A stretch of 64,000 nucleotides of DNA from Betaproteobacteria bacterium (GCA_013289985.1 JABCYW010000009.1:1-64000), one strand, 5' to 3'; positions 42,051 through 50,081 are shown, numbered from the stretch's first letter. The notes: generated by a model from the letters alone, not told the origin. Made by a program: numbers and translations.

Positions 42051-42809
42051 TCATGAGCCGACCCGGTAGATCCAGATCGGCCGGCCCGATGCCATGTCCA
42101 TGCGGGCGTGCGGCCGGCGTCCGGCGGCCTCGAATTCCAGGCTCACGACCCAGGCGCCCGGGCGCATCTCGACGTCGGCCTTGGCCAGCGCGCGGGCCAT
42201 GCTCTCGGGGCGCTGGAACAGGTAGACCAGGTCGTGCGCGGCCCATGTGTCGCGCCACATGTCCCCGCGCGCGACACGCGCCCACGGACAGCGCAGCTTC
42301 GTGGCCAGCGCCAGCGGCCAGCTCCATTCGACGCCCGCCAGGCGTGCCTGCGGCCACACGGCGCGCAGCGCCCGCAGGCCGTGGCCCAGGCCGCAGCCGG
42401 CGTCGAGCACGCTGGCGTCCGGCGCCAGGACGACGTGGCGGTCGAGGCCGGCGAGGGCGTCGCGCGGGGTGGGGAACACCGGCGCGTCGCGCCAGGCGGT
42501 GACGGGGTAGGCCAGCGCGAGCGCCGCCAGCGGCAGCAGCCAGGCCCAGGCGGGCAGCGCCGCGCCGACGCCGGAGGCCACGAGCGACACGGGGAACCCG
42601 GCCGCGATGATCACGCGGCGCCAGAAGGTGGCGGCGAACAGGGCGGGCGCGGCCGCCACCAGCAGCCCGGCGGCCACGGCCAGCGCCGGCGGCAGCGCGG
42701 CCGTGCGCTGGAGGGCGAGCATCGCGACCCAGCCGGCGGCCCACGCCAGCAGCGCGGGCAGCGGCCAGCGCGGCGCGGCCGTGCGGCCGAGGGGCGGAGA
42801 GGTTGCCAT
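42051..42809 (-). CDS. Membrane-anchored SAM-dependent methyltransferase
   Basis: This 252-residue protein begins with about 105 residues of Ala/Leu-rich hydrophobic sequence forming some four membrane helices. The second half is a class I methyltransferase domain with the SAM motif VLDAGCGLGHGLRAL (about 133) and an acidic V-E-W motif II. The domain is short, ending after the fifth strand. Substrate unknown; membrane attachment suggests a lipid or membrane-bound acceptor. It lies between motA and flhC on the same strand; the flhDC terminator at 42903-42935 lies upstream, so it needs its own promoter. Confidence 0.75.
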   Translation of the reverse strand: MATSPPLGRTAAPRWPLPALLAWAAGWVAMLALQRTAALPPALAVAAGLLVAAAPALFAATFWRRVIIAAGFPVSLVASGVGAALPAWAWLLPLAALALAYPVTAWRDAPVFPTPRDALAGLDRHVVLAPDASVLDAGCGLGHGLRALRAVWPQARLAGVEWSWPLALATKLRCPWARVARGDMWRDTWAAHDLVYLFQRPESMARALAKADVEMRPGAWVVSLEFEAAGRRPHARMDMASGRPIWIYRVGS

Positions 42810-42902
42810 GCCCCGAGTGTCCCGGCGCGGAAGACTCGACGCCCGATGGAAAAGCGCGGGAAATCCGGCCGTCTTGCCGCGGTGCAGCAGGACGCCGGCT
42901 CA

Positions 42903-42935
42903 AAGAAAAAGGCGACCCGTGTAAGGGATCGCCTT
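42903..42935 (-). terminator. Intrinsic terminator downstream of flhDC
   Basis: On the minus strand AAGGCGA and TCGCCTT arms (42935-42929 and 42915-42909) enclose a 13-base loop and are followed by TTTCTTTG. It lies about 195 bases past the flhC stop. Confidence 0.7.
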
Positions 42936-43130
42936 GGAAAGCACAGGGGTTGTGCTAGGAGGAGACAAGCAAGAAAAACTGATGACTACTAGACCTGATA
43001 TCGGGTGGTTTGTTCCACCAATCAAGCCTCGATCTGTAAAGAATCGCGTACTAGGTCACGGAACAGCACACATTGCCGGGCGTCCGGACTCGACTTCCTC
43101 ACGTTGACACGTCGAGCGGAACGCCGGGAT
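42936..43130 (-). other. AT-richer flhC 3' region, no clear gene
   Basis: This is the main part of the 321-base gap 42810-43130. It is visibly richer in A/T than its surroundings, contains the hairpin AGCACA-GGGGT-TGTGCT (42940-42956) next to an AGGAGGAG sequence on the plus strand, and runs from the flhC stop to the terminator. It would be a long 3' untranslated region of flhDC or the source of a small RNA. A 41-codon plus-strand frame (42982-43107) has poor spacing to the AGGAGG and was not accepted. Confidence 0.3.
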
Positions 43131-43670
43131 TCAGTGGGCCAGGGACAGGGCGCCGGCGGCCTTGCCCTTGCCGGCGCGTGCCGGCGGATTGCACAGGCCG
43201 CAGACGAAGTGGCGCGCCATCTCGTGCGGGTGGGTGACGAAGTTGCCGCTGCACTTGGTGCACTTGGTCAGCGTCAGCATGCCGTTGTCGACGAACTTCA
43301 CCAGGCGCCAGGCGCGGGTGACGCTCAGCAGCGGCTCCAGCCCCTGGGCCTCGGTCTGCTCCATGTAGAGCTGGTAGGCCTTGATCACCGTGTCGATCTC
43401 TTCCATCGCCGCGGCCTTGTTCAGGTACTCGTGGATGTTCAGGAAGAGGCTGGCGTGGATGTTGGGCTGCCAGGTCATGAACCAGTCCGTCGAGAAGGGC
43501 AGCTGGCCCTTGGACGGGCTGCGGCCGGAGACTTCCTTGTAGAGGCGCAGCAGGCGCTCGTAGGAGAGATCGGTTTCCGACTCGAGCACCTGCAGGCGGG
43601 CGCCCAGCTTGATGAGCGTGACGGCGCGCTCGATCTGACGGGCTTCGGTAAGGATGCTCTTGACGCGCAT
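43131..43670 (-). CDS. flhC: Flagellar master regulator subunit FlhC
   Basis: This 179-residue FlhC has the zinc-binding cysteines C137, C140, C157 and C160 in KCTKC and CGLC, and the conserved segments LQVLESETDLSYERLLRLYKE and PFSTDWFMTW. With FlhD it forms the activator of flagellar class II genes. It starts 54 bases after flhD. Downstream lie a long AT-rich 3' region and a terminator. Confidence 0.96.
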   Translation of the reverse strand: MRVKSILTEARQIERAVTLIKLGARLQVLESETDLSYERLLRLYKEVSGRSPSKGQLPFSTDWFMTWQPNIHASLFLNIHEYLNKAAAMEEIDTVIKAYQLYMEQTEAQGLEPLLSVTRAWRLVKFVDNGMLTLTKCTKCSGNFVTHPHEMARHFVCGLCNPPARAGKGKAAGALSLAH

Positions 43671-43724
43671 GGTGATCTCTCTTGCCTGGTGATTTGCTTG
43701 TGGTGACGCGGGCTGGCCAGCGGC

Positions 43725-44048
43725 TTACGCGGCTTCCTGATGGCGGCCGGCCATCAGGATGGACGCGTGCAGGCGCGAGACGGTCTCGTTCGCGGCGGTC
43801 TTGCCGTGGCTGGTGATCAGGTTCCAGACCAGGTCGTCGTCCATGCGGAAGCGGCACAGCAGCGTGTTGCCGGAGGCGATCTTCATCATCTGCGCCGGGG
43901 TCAGCGACGAGATCATGTTCGCGGTTTCTTCCGAGATGCCCAGGCGGAACAGCGCCTGTTCGCGATCCGAACGGATCAGGCTCTGCGCCAGCATCATGTA
44001 CGACAGGTTGGCTTCGCGGATCTCGGCCAGGATTTGAGTGGTTTCCAT
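43725..44048 (-). CDS. flhD: Flagellar master regulator subunit FlhD
   Basis: This 107-residue protein matches FlhD (ILAEIREANLSYMMLAQSLI, LTPAQMMKIASGNTLLCRFR). C65 occupies the position of the disulfide-forming cysteine of enteric FlhD. The start at 44048 has AAGGA eight bases upstream; an in-frame extension further upstream has no coding support. Divergent from the DUF6502-like gene over a 221-base region that must hold both promoters. Confidence 0.95.
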   Translation of the reverse strand: METTQILAEIREANLSYMMLAQSLIRSDREQALFRLGISEETANMISSLTPAQMMKIASGNTLLCRFRMDDDLVWNLITSHGKTAANETVSRLHASILMAGRHQEAA

Positions 44049-44247
44049 GATGCTTTTCCTTGGGTCTGGTGGAGGAACAAACGGTGTCAACGTGGGATGA
44101 ACTTTAAAGCGGGGAACTGGGAGGGAACATAAGCCCACTTCCGCGACTTGAGTCGTCCTGGCGCCACGCCGGCTGTAAGGCAAATTCCTACACGAAACCC
44201 CGCACCGCAACTCGACAGTTGTCGGCCGCCACGGCTGTGTATCCCGT

Positions 44248-44273
44248 GCATTTGGGATATATTTCCCAAATGC
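44248..44273 (+). promoter_or_regulatory. Perfect inverted repeat spanning the start codon of the DUF6502-like gene
   Basis: GCATTTGGGA (44248-44257) and TCCCAAATGC (44264-44273) are perfect inverse complements separated by TATATT. The ATG of the gene (44270-44272) lies inside the right arm. No Shine-Dalgarno sequence is placed before it. TATATT at 44258-44263 is a plausible -10 element, which would start transcription at or near the A of the ATG. It may be an autoregulatory operator over a leaderless start or a hairpin that closes the start codon. Confidence 0.6.
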
Positions 44274-45112
44274 TTGAAGATTCCACGCTCGTTTCCGCCA
44301 TCGGACTGGCGTTGGCCAAGCTGCTGCGCCCCCTGGTGCGGCTGCTGCTGAAGCACTCGTTCCCCTATAGCGCGTTCGAATCGATCGCCAAGCGCGTCTA
44401 CGTGGAGACCGCCATGGAAGACTTCGCGCTGCCGGGCAAGAAGCCGTCCATCTCGCGCGCCGCCATCCTCACGGGCCTCACCCGCAAGGACGTCAACCTG
44501 CTGCTGGCCGAGCCCTCGTCCCGCGCCGACGTCTCCACCGCCCACTACAACCGCGCCGCCCGGGTGCTCACCGCCTGGGTGCGCGAGTCGCGCTTCGCCG
44601 GGCCCGACGGCGCGCCGCAACCGCTGGCGCTGGAAGGCGCCAACGGCTTCGCCGAGCTGGTGCGCGCCCACGGCGGCGACGTGCCCGCCCGCGCGGTGCT
44701 CGACGAGCTCCAGCGCGTCGGCTCCGTCCAGCTGCTGCCAGACGGCCGGGTCGCGCTGCGCCAGCGCGGCTTCGTGCCGCACGACAGCATGGTCCAGAAG
44801 CTCGGGATCCTGGGCACCGACGTGGGCGAGCTCATCGAGACCATCACCCACAACATCGAGCACGGGGCCACCGATGCGCGCTACCAGCGCAAGGTGATGC
44901 ACGTGGGCATTCCCGTCGACGCGCTGCCGGCCTTCCGCGAGATGAGCGCGCGCCAGTCGCAGGCGCTGCTCGAGGGCCTGGACGCCTGGCTGACCGATCA
45001 CGACATCGAGCATCTCCCCCCGTCGGGGCTGCCGGTTGGCGACACCGCCCGCGTGGGCGTGGGCATCCATTACTTCGAACACCTCATCAACGCGCAGGAA
45101 CTCCAGCCATGA
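44270..45112 (+). CDS. DUF6502-family protein, putative winged-helix regulator
   Basis: This 280-residue protein has an N-terminal part (about 1-80) reading LLRPLVRLLLKHSFPYSAFESIAKRVYVE and KPSISRAAILTGLTRKDVNLLL. The spacing fits a DNA-binding winged helix of the DUF6502 type found widely in proteobacteria; the rest is a mixed alpha-beta domain without a known motif. Start ATG at 44270 lies in a perfect inverted repeat. The stop overlaps the lipoprotein gene as ATGA (45109-45112), so the two are co-translated. Divergence from flhD raises the possibility of a role in motility control, which is inference. Confidence 0.75.
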   Translation: MLEDSTLVSAIGLALAKLLRPLVRLLLKHSFPYSAFESIAKRVYVETAMEDFALPGKKPSISRAAILTGLTRKDVNLLLAEPSSRADVSTAHYNRAARVLTAWVRESRFAGPDGAPQPLALEGANGFAELVRAHGGDVPARAVLDELQRVGSVQLLPDGRVALRQRGFVPHDSMVQKLGILGTDVGELIETITHNIEHGATDARYQRKVMHVGIPVDALPAFREMSARQSQALLEGLDAWLTDHDIEHLPPSGLPVGDTARVGVGIHYFEHLINAQELQP

Positions 45113-45789
45113 TCCGCAAGACCCTTCTGACCGCCGTCGCCCTGGCCACCCTGTCGCTGCTCGCCGCCTGCGGCGGTGGCGCCGCGGGCGACGACAACGT
45201 TGCCACGAACACTCAGGCCAGCGGCGTCAACGTGGGTGGCGTCGGCGGCAGCGGCGCGGGCGCGGCCAGCGTGAACGTGGGCGGTGTCGGCGGCAGCGGC
45301 GCGGGCGTGGCCAGCGTCTCCACGGCGCACGCCTGCAGCCTGCAGAGAGTCAACGTCACCGTCGCGGGCGCGCGCGTGAACACCAACGGCGCGGCCGACC
45401 CGGCCAGCCCGGGCTGGGTCGACGTGGCCCTGGCCGCGCCGGTGCGCGTGGACCTGCTGACGCTGGCCTCCGGCGCGACCCTGCCGCTGGACCTGGCGGC
45501 CCTGCCCGACGGCCACTACCGCCAGCTGCGCCTGCTGCTGGCCGCCAACGACGCGTCCGCGCCGCTGGCCGACTCCGTGGTCACGCTCAGCGGGCTCGAG
45601 TCCGCGCTGGCCGTGCCCTCGACCGCGCAGGGCGGCCTGCCGCTGGCGGTCGACATCGACGTGGCCGCCGGCCAGGTGTCGACGTCCTGGCAGGACCTGG
45701 ACGTCTGCACCGCCGTGGCCGCCAACTCGGGCGCCTACGCCCTGGCCGCGGTGACGGCGGGTTCCACCGTCGTCGCCTCGACCCACTGA
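45109..45789 (+). CDS. DUF4382-like lipoprotein with tandem Gly-rich repeats
   Basis: This 226-residue precursor lipoprotein has a signal peptide with lipobox LLAAC (lipidated C21). Two tandem 15-residue repeats (VNVGGVGGSGAGAAS type, about 40-69) form a flexible stalk. The domain from about 80 (VNVTVAGARVNTNG, VRVDLLTLASG, LPDGHYRQLRLLL) matches the DUF4382 pattern of extracellular beta-sandwich lipoproteins. Probably anchored in the outer membrane and facing the periplasm or the outside. Translationally coupled to the DUF6502-like gene, a pairing that suggests a joint system of unknown purpose. Confidence 0.8.
   Translation: MIRKTLLTAVALATLSLLAACGGGAAGDDNVATNTQASGVNVGGVGGSGAGAASVNVGGVGGSGAGVASVSTAHACSLQRVNVTVAGARVNTNGAADPASPGWVDVALAAPVRVDLLTLASGATLPLDLAALPDGHYRQLRLLLAANDASAPLADSVVTLSGLESALAVPSTAQGGLPLAVDIDVAAGQVSTSWQDLDVCTAVAANSGAYALAAVTAGSTVVASTH
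45226..45315 (+). repeat. Two 45-bp tandem repeats inside the lipoprotein gene
   Basis: Units 45226-45270 and 45271-45315 each encode V-N-V-G-G-V-G-G-S-G-A-G-A/V-A-S and differ at only a few bases. In-frame tandem units of this kind can change number by slipped replication, varying the length of the stalk after the lipidated cysteine. Confidence 0.85.
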
Positions 45790-45828
45790 CCCCCCGCGCC
45801 AGCTGCCCTCCCACCGAGCGAGCCCACG

Positions 45829-46104
45829 ATGCCCCCGTTCGACGATATCGGCTTCCTGTTGATGGACATCGCCAAGATGTGCAACGTCGATGCTGCGCGC
45901 ATCGTGACGGGCGACGCCATTGCCACGAGCCTGCTCTCACGCGACCACTCCGGCTTCCACCTGGTGGCCTCCGAGGCGTTCCAGGCGCCCGACGGCACGC
46001 CGGCACGCCTGCTGCTGCTGTGCATCGAGCCGCGCCGCCTCAGCGAGCGCGAGCACGCCACGCTTCGGGCGATGGTGCTGCACGCGCAGATGCAGCTGGT
46101 CTGA
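45829..46104 (+). CDS. Small hypothetical protein
   Basis: This 91-residue soluble protein has an alpha-beta pattern with no recognised motif (FDDIGFLLMDIAKMCNVDAARIV near the N terminus, RLLLLCIEPRRLSEREHATLRAMV near the end). No signal peptide. Coding seems plausible because of normal codon bias and a position 39 bases after the lipoprotein gene on the same strand; it converges on the acyltransferase gene nine bases away. Function unknown. Confidence 0.6.
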   Translation: MPPFDDIGFLLMDIAKMCNVDAARIVTGDAIATSLLSRDHSGFHLVASEAFQAPDGTPARLLLLCIEPRRLSEREHATLRAMVLHAQMQLV

Positions 46105-46113
46105 ATCGCAGGC

Positions 46114-46716
46114 TCAGCGCGCGAGGGCGAGCTTGCGCGCCGGCGCCGCCACGGGAGCGGCCGTGCCGTCCACCTCGCGGTAGTACTTGGCCGGCGTGCC
46201 GAACCACACTTGGTTGTCCGGCACGTCCTTGCGCACCTGGGAGCAGGCGCCGATCTCGGCGTTCTCGCCGATGGTCACCGAAGGCATGATCACCACGCTG
46301 GCGCCGAAGCGCGACCTGCGCTTCAGGCGGCCGACGCTCTTCTCGTTGTTCTTCGTCAGGTCGGGCGTGTCCGTGACGACGAACGCGTACTTCATCACCA
46401 CTTCGTCTTCCACCACCGTGCCCGCGGAGAGCGTGCCGCGGCTGCCCATCAGCACGCGGTCGCCCAGGTCGCAGCGGTCGCGGATCTCGCAGAACGACGT
46501 GAACGAGCAATCCTCGCCGATGCGAACGTCCCGCCCGATCTTCGTGTAGGTGCCGATCTTCGTGCGCGCGCCGATGCGGGCTCCGGCCTGCACCATGGCG
46601 TAGTCCTCCAGCACGACGCCGTCGGCCAGCGCCACGCCGTCCTCGACGATGCAGAAGCGGCCGATCTTGACGCCGGCGCCGAGCGTGGCTTGGGGGGAAA
46701 CGTAGGAACCATGCAT
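46114..46716 (-). CDS. Left-handed beta-helix (hexapeptide) acyltransferase
   Basis: This 200-residue protein consists mainly of hexapeptide repeats (VSPQATLGAGVKIGRFCIVEDG, IGARTKIGTYTKIGRDVRIGEDC) with a final NQVWFGTPAKYYREV segment, as in WbbJ/FdtC-like acetyltransferases that modify amino-sugar nucleotides. The likely catalytic histidine is not obvious in the usual place. Start at 46716 with AAAGGA before it. It follows the LpxD-like gene by 11 bases and probably acylates a sugar made by the nearby DegT aminotransferase. Confidence 0.83.
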   Translation of the reverse strand: MHGSYVSPQATLGAGVKIGRFCIVEDGVALADGVVLEDYAMVQAGARIGARTKIGTYTKIGRDVRIGEDCSFTSFCEIRDRCDLGDRVLMGSRGTLSAGTVVEDEVVMKYAFVVTDTPDLTKNNEKSVGRLKRRSRFGASVVIMPSVTIGENAEIGACSQVRKDVPDNQVWFGTPAKYYREVDGTAAPVAAPARKLALAR

Positions 46717-46727
46717 GGCGAGTCCTT

Positions 46728-47669
46728 TCAGGAGGGAAGCTTGGGAACGCCCGAGTGGCTGGCCTTGGTGTCCATGAGCCGGGCGGGAACGCCCGAGACC
46801 ACGACACCTTCCAGATCCACGTTGCGGGTGACGACGGCGCCAGCTCCGACGACCACACCGCGCGCGAGCGCGATGCGCGGCCTGAGCACGCTGGCGGAGC
46901 TCAGGAAGGCCCGGTCGCCCAGGCGGCAGTTGCCGGCGATCGAGACGTTGTTGGCGAAATGCACATGGGCGCCGATGACGCAGCCGTGGCCGATCTTGGT
47001 GCCGTGCGCAACCACGCAGCCGTTGCCCAGCGAGGTGACCTCGTTGACCGAACCGCGCACCACGGTGACGTCCGTGCCGATGAAGCAGTCGTCGCCGATG
47101 CGCGCGCCGCCGATCTGGGGCTGCACGATGCGCTCGCCGGTGGCCGGATCCCACACCCAGGCGACGCCGGTGGCGCCGATCGTGGAATGGGATTCGATGG
47201 TCACGCGATCTCCGATCACGCAGCCGTCCTTGACGACCACGTGCGAATCGAAGTGGCAGCCGGCACCGATGGCGCAGTCGCCGATCACGCAGTACGGGCC
47301 GATCACCGTGCCCGCGCCGATGCGCGCGCCCGGGGCGATCACGGCGGTTGGATGGATCGTCGTCCGCTCGGCGGCGTCCGCGGCGAAGAAGTGGCGCATC
47401 AACAGGTAGAAGGCGCGCTGGGGATGCGCCAGCACGACCTGGCAGGCGATGTCGCCGGGCAGGCGCGCGGCGGTCAGGACCGCGATGTCGGCGTGTTCGA
47501 ATGCCGGCGCGTCGTCGCCTTCCCAGAAGTACAGCCCGTGCGGCTCCTGCGCGAACAGGCTGCAGAAGCGCAGCGGTGCCAGGTCCCGGCGGCCGTGCAC
47601 CGCGAACGGAAGCCCCAGCGCGTCGAGCGCGGCCAGGACGTCGTCGAGCTTGAAGTCGCCGTTGGTCAT
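46728..47669 (-). CDS. LpxD-like hexapeptide N-acyltransferase
   Basis: This 313-residue protein has an N-terminal globular domain (about 1-100: YFWEGDDAPAFEHADIAVL) and a long left-handed beta-helix (about 105-290: TTIHPTAVIAPGARIGAGTVIGPYC). The histidine-containing VAHGTKIGHGCVIGAH is the active-site type segment of LpxD. It lacks the lipid A operon context of true lpxD (skp-lpxD-fabZ) and sits instead among sugar genes, so a role in acylating an amino sugar for glycosylation is more likely. Starts seven bases after the glycosyltransferase stop. Confidence 0.82.
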   Translation of the reverse strand: MTNGDFKLDDVLAALDALGLPFAVHGRRDLAPLRFCSLFAQEPHGLYFWEGDDAPAFEHADIAVLTAARLPGDIACQVVLAHPQRAFYLLMRHFFAADAAERTTIHPTAVIAPGARIGAGTVIGPYCVIGDCAIGAGCHFDSHVVVKDGCVIGDRVTIESHSTIGATGVAWVWDPATGERIVQPQIGGARIGDDCFIGTDVTVVRGSVNEVTSLGNGCVVAHGTKIGHGCVIGAHVHFANNVSIAGNCRLGDRAFLSSASVLRPRIALARGVVVGAGAVVTRNVDLEGVVVSGVPARLMDTKASHSGVPKLPS

Positions 47670-47676
47670 GGGCAGG

Positions 47677-48678
47677 TCAGGCGAGGGCCGACTCGCGTGC
47701 CGGGAGGGTCGCCGGCGCCGTGGCCGGATGGCTGGCCAGCAGGCGCAGCCAGAACGGCCGCCAGGCCGCGCACAGGCGCTCCAGGTCGGCGCCATGCGCC
47801 TGGATCAGGTCGAAGGATTCGTTGATCACGGCGTCGTCCTCGCCGAAGCGCTCCAGGCACTGGTGCACGTTCCACTTGATCGCGGTGACGACGTCGGCCG
47901 ACGTGATGCGGCCTTCGCGCCAGGCGAGCAGGGCGGTGGTCACCCAGGCCAGCGACGACACGCGCCCGATGCCGGACTTCATCTGGTGCGTGGTCTGCGC
48001 GGCATGCTGGCGGAAGATGCCCAGGTGGTCGCGCACGATCACCAGCGGGGCCGTCTGCACCGCGGTCAGCACGAAGCCGACGTCGAGCCAGCCGTAGTAC
48101 GACAGGTCGTCCACCGGCGGGCGCGGGTACGTGCGCGCGCCCTCGGCCGACATCACCATGTGGGTGAACTCGCCGATCCAGTTGTTGCAGGTGGGCACCA
48201 TCGTGCGGAACAGCGTGTCGGCATCGACCGGCACATGCAGCAGCGGGCTTTGCGCGACGACCTGCGGCTGGTTGATGCCCATCACCGGACGCGTGTCGCC
48301 GTGGGTCACCCAGCGTCGGCTGATGGACGCGCTGAAGCGGCCCGCCTGGTGCGCGGCCATGTGGCTGCGGTAGAACTCGGGGAAGACGACGTCGTCGTCG
48401 AGCTGCAGGTGCACGAACGGCGAGCTGCCGGCCCAGCGGTCGATCAGCGACTGGTGGTTGAGGCGGGCGTTCTTCGGGCCGCGCACGACCTGCAGGTCCA
48501 GCGACTTCGACAGGTCCCCGTAGTGGCCGGCCGCGATCAGGTGCGTGATCTCGTCGTCGGGGCTGTCGTCGGAGAGGATGACCCGGAAGTCGCGGAAGGT
48601 CTGGCGCGCGAGGCCGAGCAGCGTCTCGCCCAGGAACTCCTTCTTGTAGGCGGGAATGAGGGTCGTGATCGTCGGCAT
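47677..48678 (-). CDS. Family 2-type glycosyltransferase
   Basis: This 333-residue protein has a GT-A fold start (TTLIPAYKKEFLGETLLGLARQTF, RVILSDDSPDD) and the metal-binding acidic run FVHLQLDDDVVFPEF (about 100). The C-terminal half is helical without a known motif. It should transfer a sugar from a nucleotide donor to an acceptor in the cytoplasm. AAGGA precedes the ATG at 48678. First gene of the leftward three-gene unit with the two beta-helix acyltransferases; divergent from the aminotransferase across 233 bases. Confidence 0.85.
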   Translation of the reverse strand: MPTITTLIPAYKKEFLGETLLGLARQTFRDFRVILSDDSPDDEITHLIAAGHYGDLSKSLDLQVVRGPKNARLNHQSLIDRWAGSSPFVHLQLDDDVVFPEFYRSHMAAHQAGRFSASISRRWVTHGDTRPVMGINQPQVVAQSPLLHVPVDADTLFRTMVPTCNNWIGEFTHMVMSAEGARTYPRPPVDDLSYYGWLDVGFVLTAVQTAPLVIVRDHLGIFRQHAAQTTHQMKSGIGRVSSLAWVTTALLAWREGRITSADVVTAIKWNVHQCLERFGEDDAVINESFDLIQAHGADLERLCAAWRPFWLRLLASHPATAPATLPARESALA

Positions 48679-48911
48679 GCGCGTCCTTGGGCCTTTGCGG
48701 GGCGATGTGGCGATGATCCGCGCACTGCCCGGCGGGCGATCGATGGAACTGCGGGCCCGATGGGCGCCAGATCGCGTCTTCGGCGGCCCGGGAGGGGCCA
48801 ATTGGCGGGCGTCGCCCCGGCATTTCCGCGGATCGCCGCGCGACCCGCCCGGCCATCATTCGGACACGGACGCGTGGCTCTGCGCGCCGCCGCCGAATGA
48901 AGGACGCACCC

Positions 48912-50081
48912 ATGGCCGCCAGCAAGTCGATCTACGTGACCCAGCCCGAACTGCCTCCGCTGGAGGAGTTCATGCCGTACCTGCGCCAGATCTGGGACAC
49001 CCGCGTGCTGAGCAACGGCGGGCCGTTCCACCAGATGCTGGAAGCGGCGCTGTGCGAGTACCTGGGCGTGAGGCACATCAGCCTGTTCACGAACGCGACC
49101 ATCGCCCTGGTCACGGCGCTGCAATCGCTGCGCATCACCGGCGAGGTCATCACCACCCCGTATTCCTTCGTCGCCACCGCGCACTCGCTGATGTGGAACG
49201 GGATCAAGCCCGTCTTCGTCGACGTCGATCCCGTGACGCTCAACATGGACCCCGCGAAGATCGAGGCCGCGATCACGCCGCAGACCACGGCCATCATGCC
49301 GATCCACTGCTACGGCACGCCGTGCGACGTCGATGCCATCCAGCGCATCGCCGACGACTACAACCTGAAGGTGATCTACGACGCCGCGCACGCGTTCGGC
49401 GTGCGCCGGGAGGAAGGCGGCGAGATGCGCAGCATCCTCGAGCACGGCGACCTGTCGGTGCTGAGCTTCCACGCCACCAAGGTGTTCAACACGTTCGAGG
49501 GCGGGGCGATCATCTGCCCGGACGCGAAGACGAAGCAGCGCATCGACCACCTCAAGAACTTCGGCTTCGTCAACGAGACCACCGTCGTCGCCACCGGCAT
49601 CAACGGCAAGATGAGCGAGTTCAACGCCGCGCTCGGCCTCGTCCAGCTCAAGCACGTGGACGACGCCATCGCGCGCCGCGGCGTCATCGCCGGGCGCTAC
49701 CGCGAACTGCTCGCCGGCGTTCCGGGCGTGCGCACGCTGGTGCCGCTGGCCGGCGCGACCCCCAACAATTCCTATTTCCCGATCCTGGTCGACTCGCGCC
49801 ATGCGCTCGGCCGCGACGGCCTGTACGGGCACATGCGCGACGAAGGCATCGTGGCACGGCGCTACTTCTACCCGCTGATCTCCGACTTCCCGATGTACCG
49901 CGGCCTGCCGTCGGCAGACTCGTCGAAGATGCCGGTCGCCCGCGCCGCGTCCGACCAGGTGCTGTGCCTGCCGATCTATCCGGCGTTGCAGGATGCCGAT
50001 GTCGAGCGCATCGCGGGCCTGGTCCGCGAATCGGCCGTGGCGAAGGTCGAAGCCCACGTGCCGATGCTGCTGGCGGCCTGA
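48912..50081 (+). CDS. DegT/DnrJ/EryC1-family sugar aminotransferase
   Basis: This 389-residue PLP enzyme has the Schiff-base lysine K190 in LSFHATKVFNTFEGG, cofactor aspartate D157 (YDAAHAFG) and the phosphate-binding FTNATIAL. It aminates a keto-deoxy-sugar nucleotide, as VioA, FdtB or PseC-type enzymes do; which sugar is unclear. The start at 48912 has AAGGA seven bases upstream; the ATG at 48897 does not. With the acyltransferases encoded just to the left it could make an N-acylated amino-deoxy sugar, a common flagellin glycan. Dehydratase genes for the precursor are not in the window. Confidence 0.9.
   Translation: MAASKSIYVTQPELPPLEEFMPYLRQIWDTRVLSNGGPFHQMLEAALCEYLGVRHISLFTNATIALVTALQSLRITGEVITTPYSFVATAHSLMWNGIKPVFVDVDPVTLNMDPAKIEAAITPQTTAIMPIHCYGTPCDVDAIQRIADDYNLKVIYDAAHAFGVRREEGGEMRSILEHGDLSVLSFHATKVFNTFEGGAIICPDAKTKQRIDHLKNFGFVNETTVVATGINGKMSEFNAALGLVQLKHVDDAIARRGVIAGRYRELLAGVPGVRTLVPLAGATPNNSYFPILVDSRHALGRDGLYGHMRDEGIVARRYFYPLISDFPMYRGLPSADSSKMPVARAASDQVLCLPIYPALQDADVERIAGLVRESAVAKVEAHVPMLLAA

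Noticed and set aside
42982-43107. A 41-codon plus-strand frame downstream of AGGAGGAG near flhC
   Set aside because: The ribosome-binding-like sequence is 17 bases from the ATG, the product has no motif, and the region lies in the flhDC 3' end.
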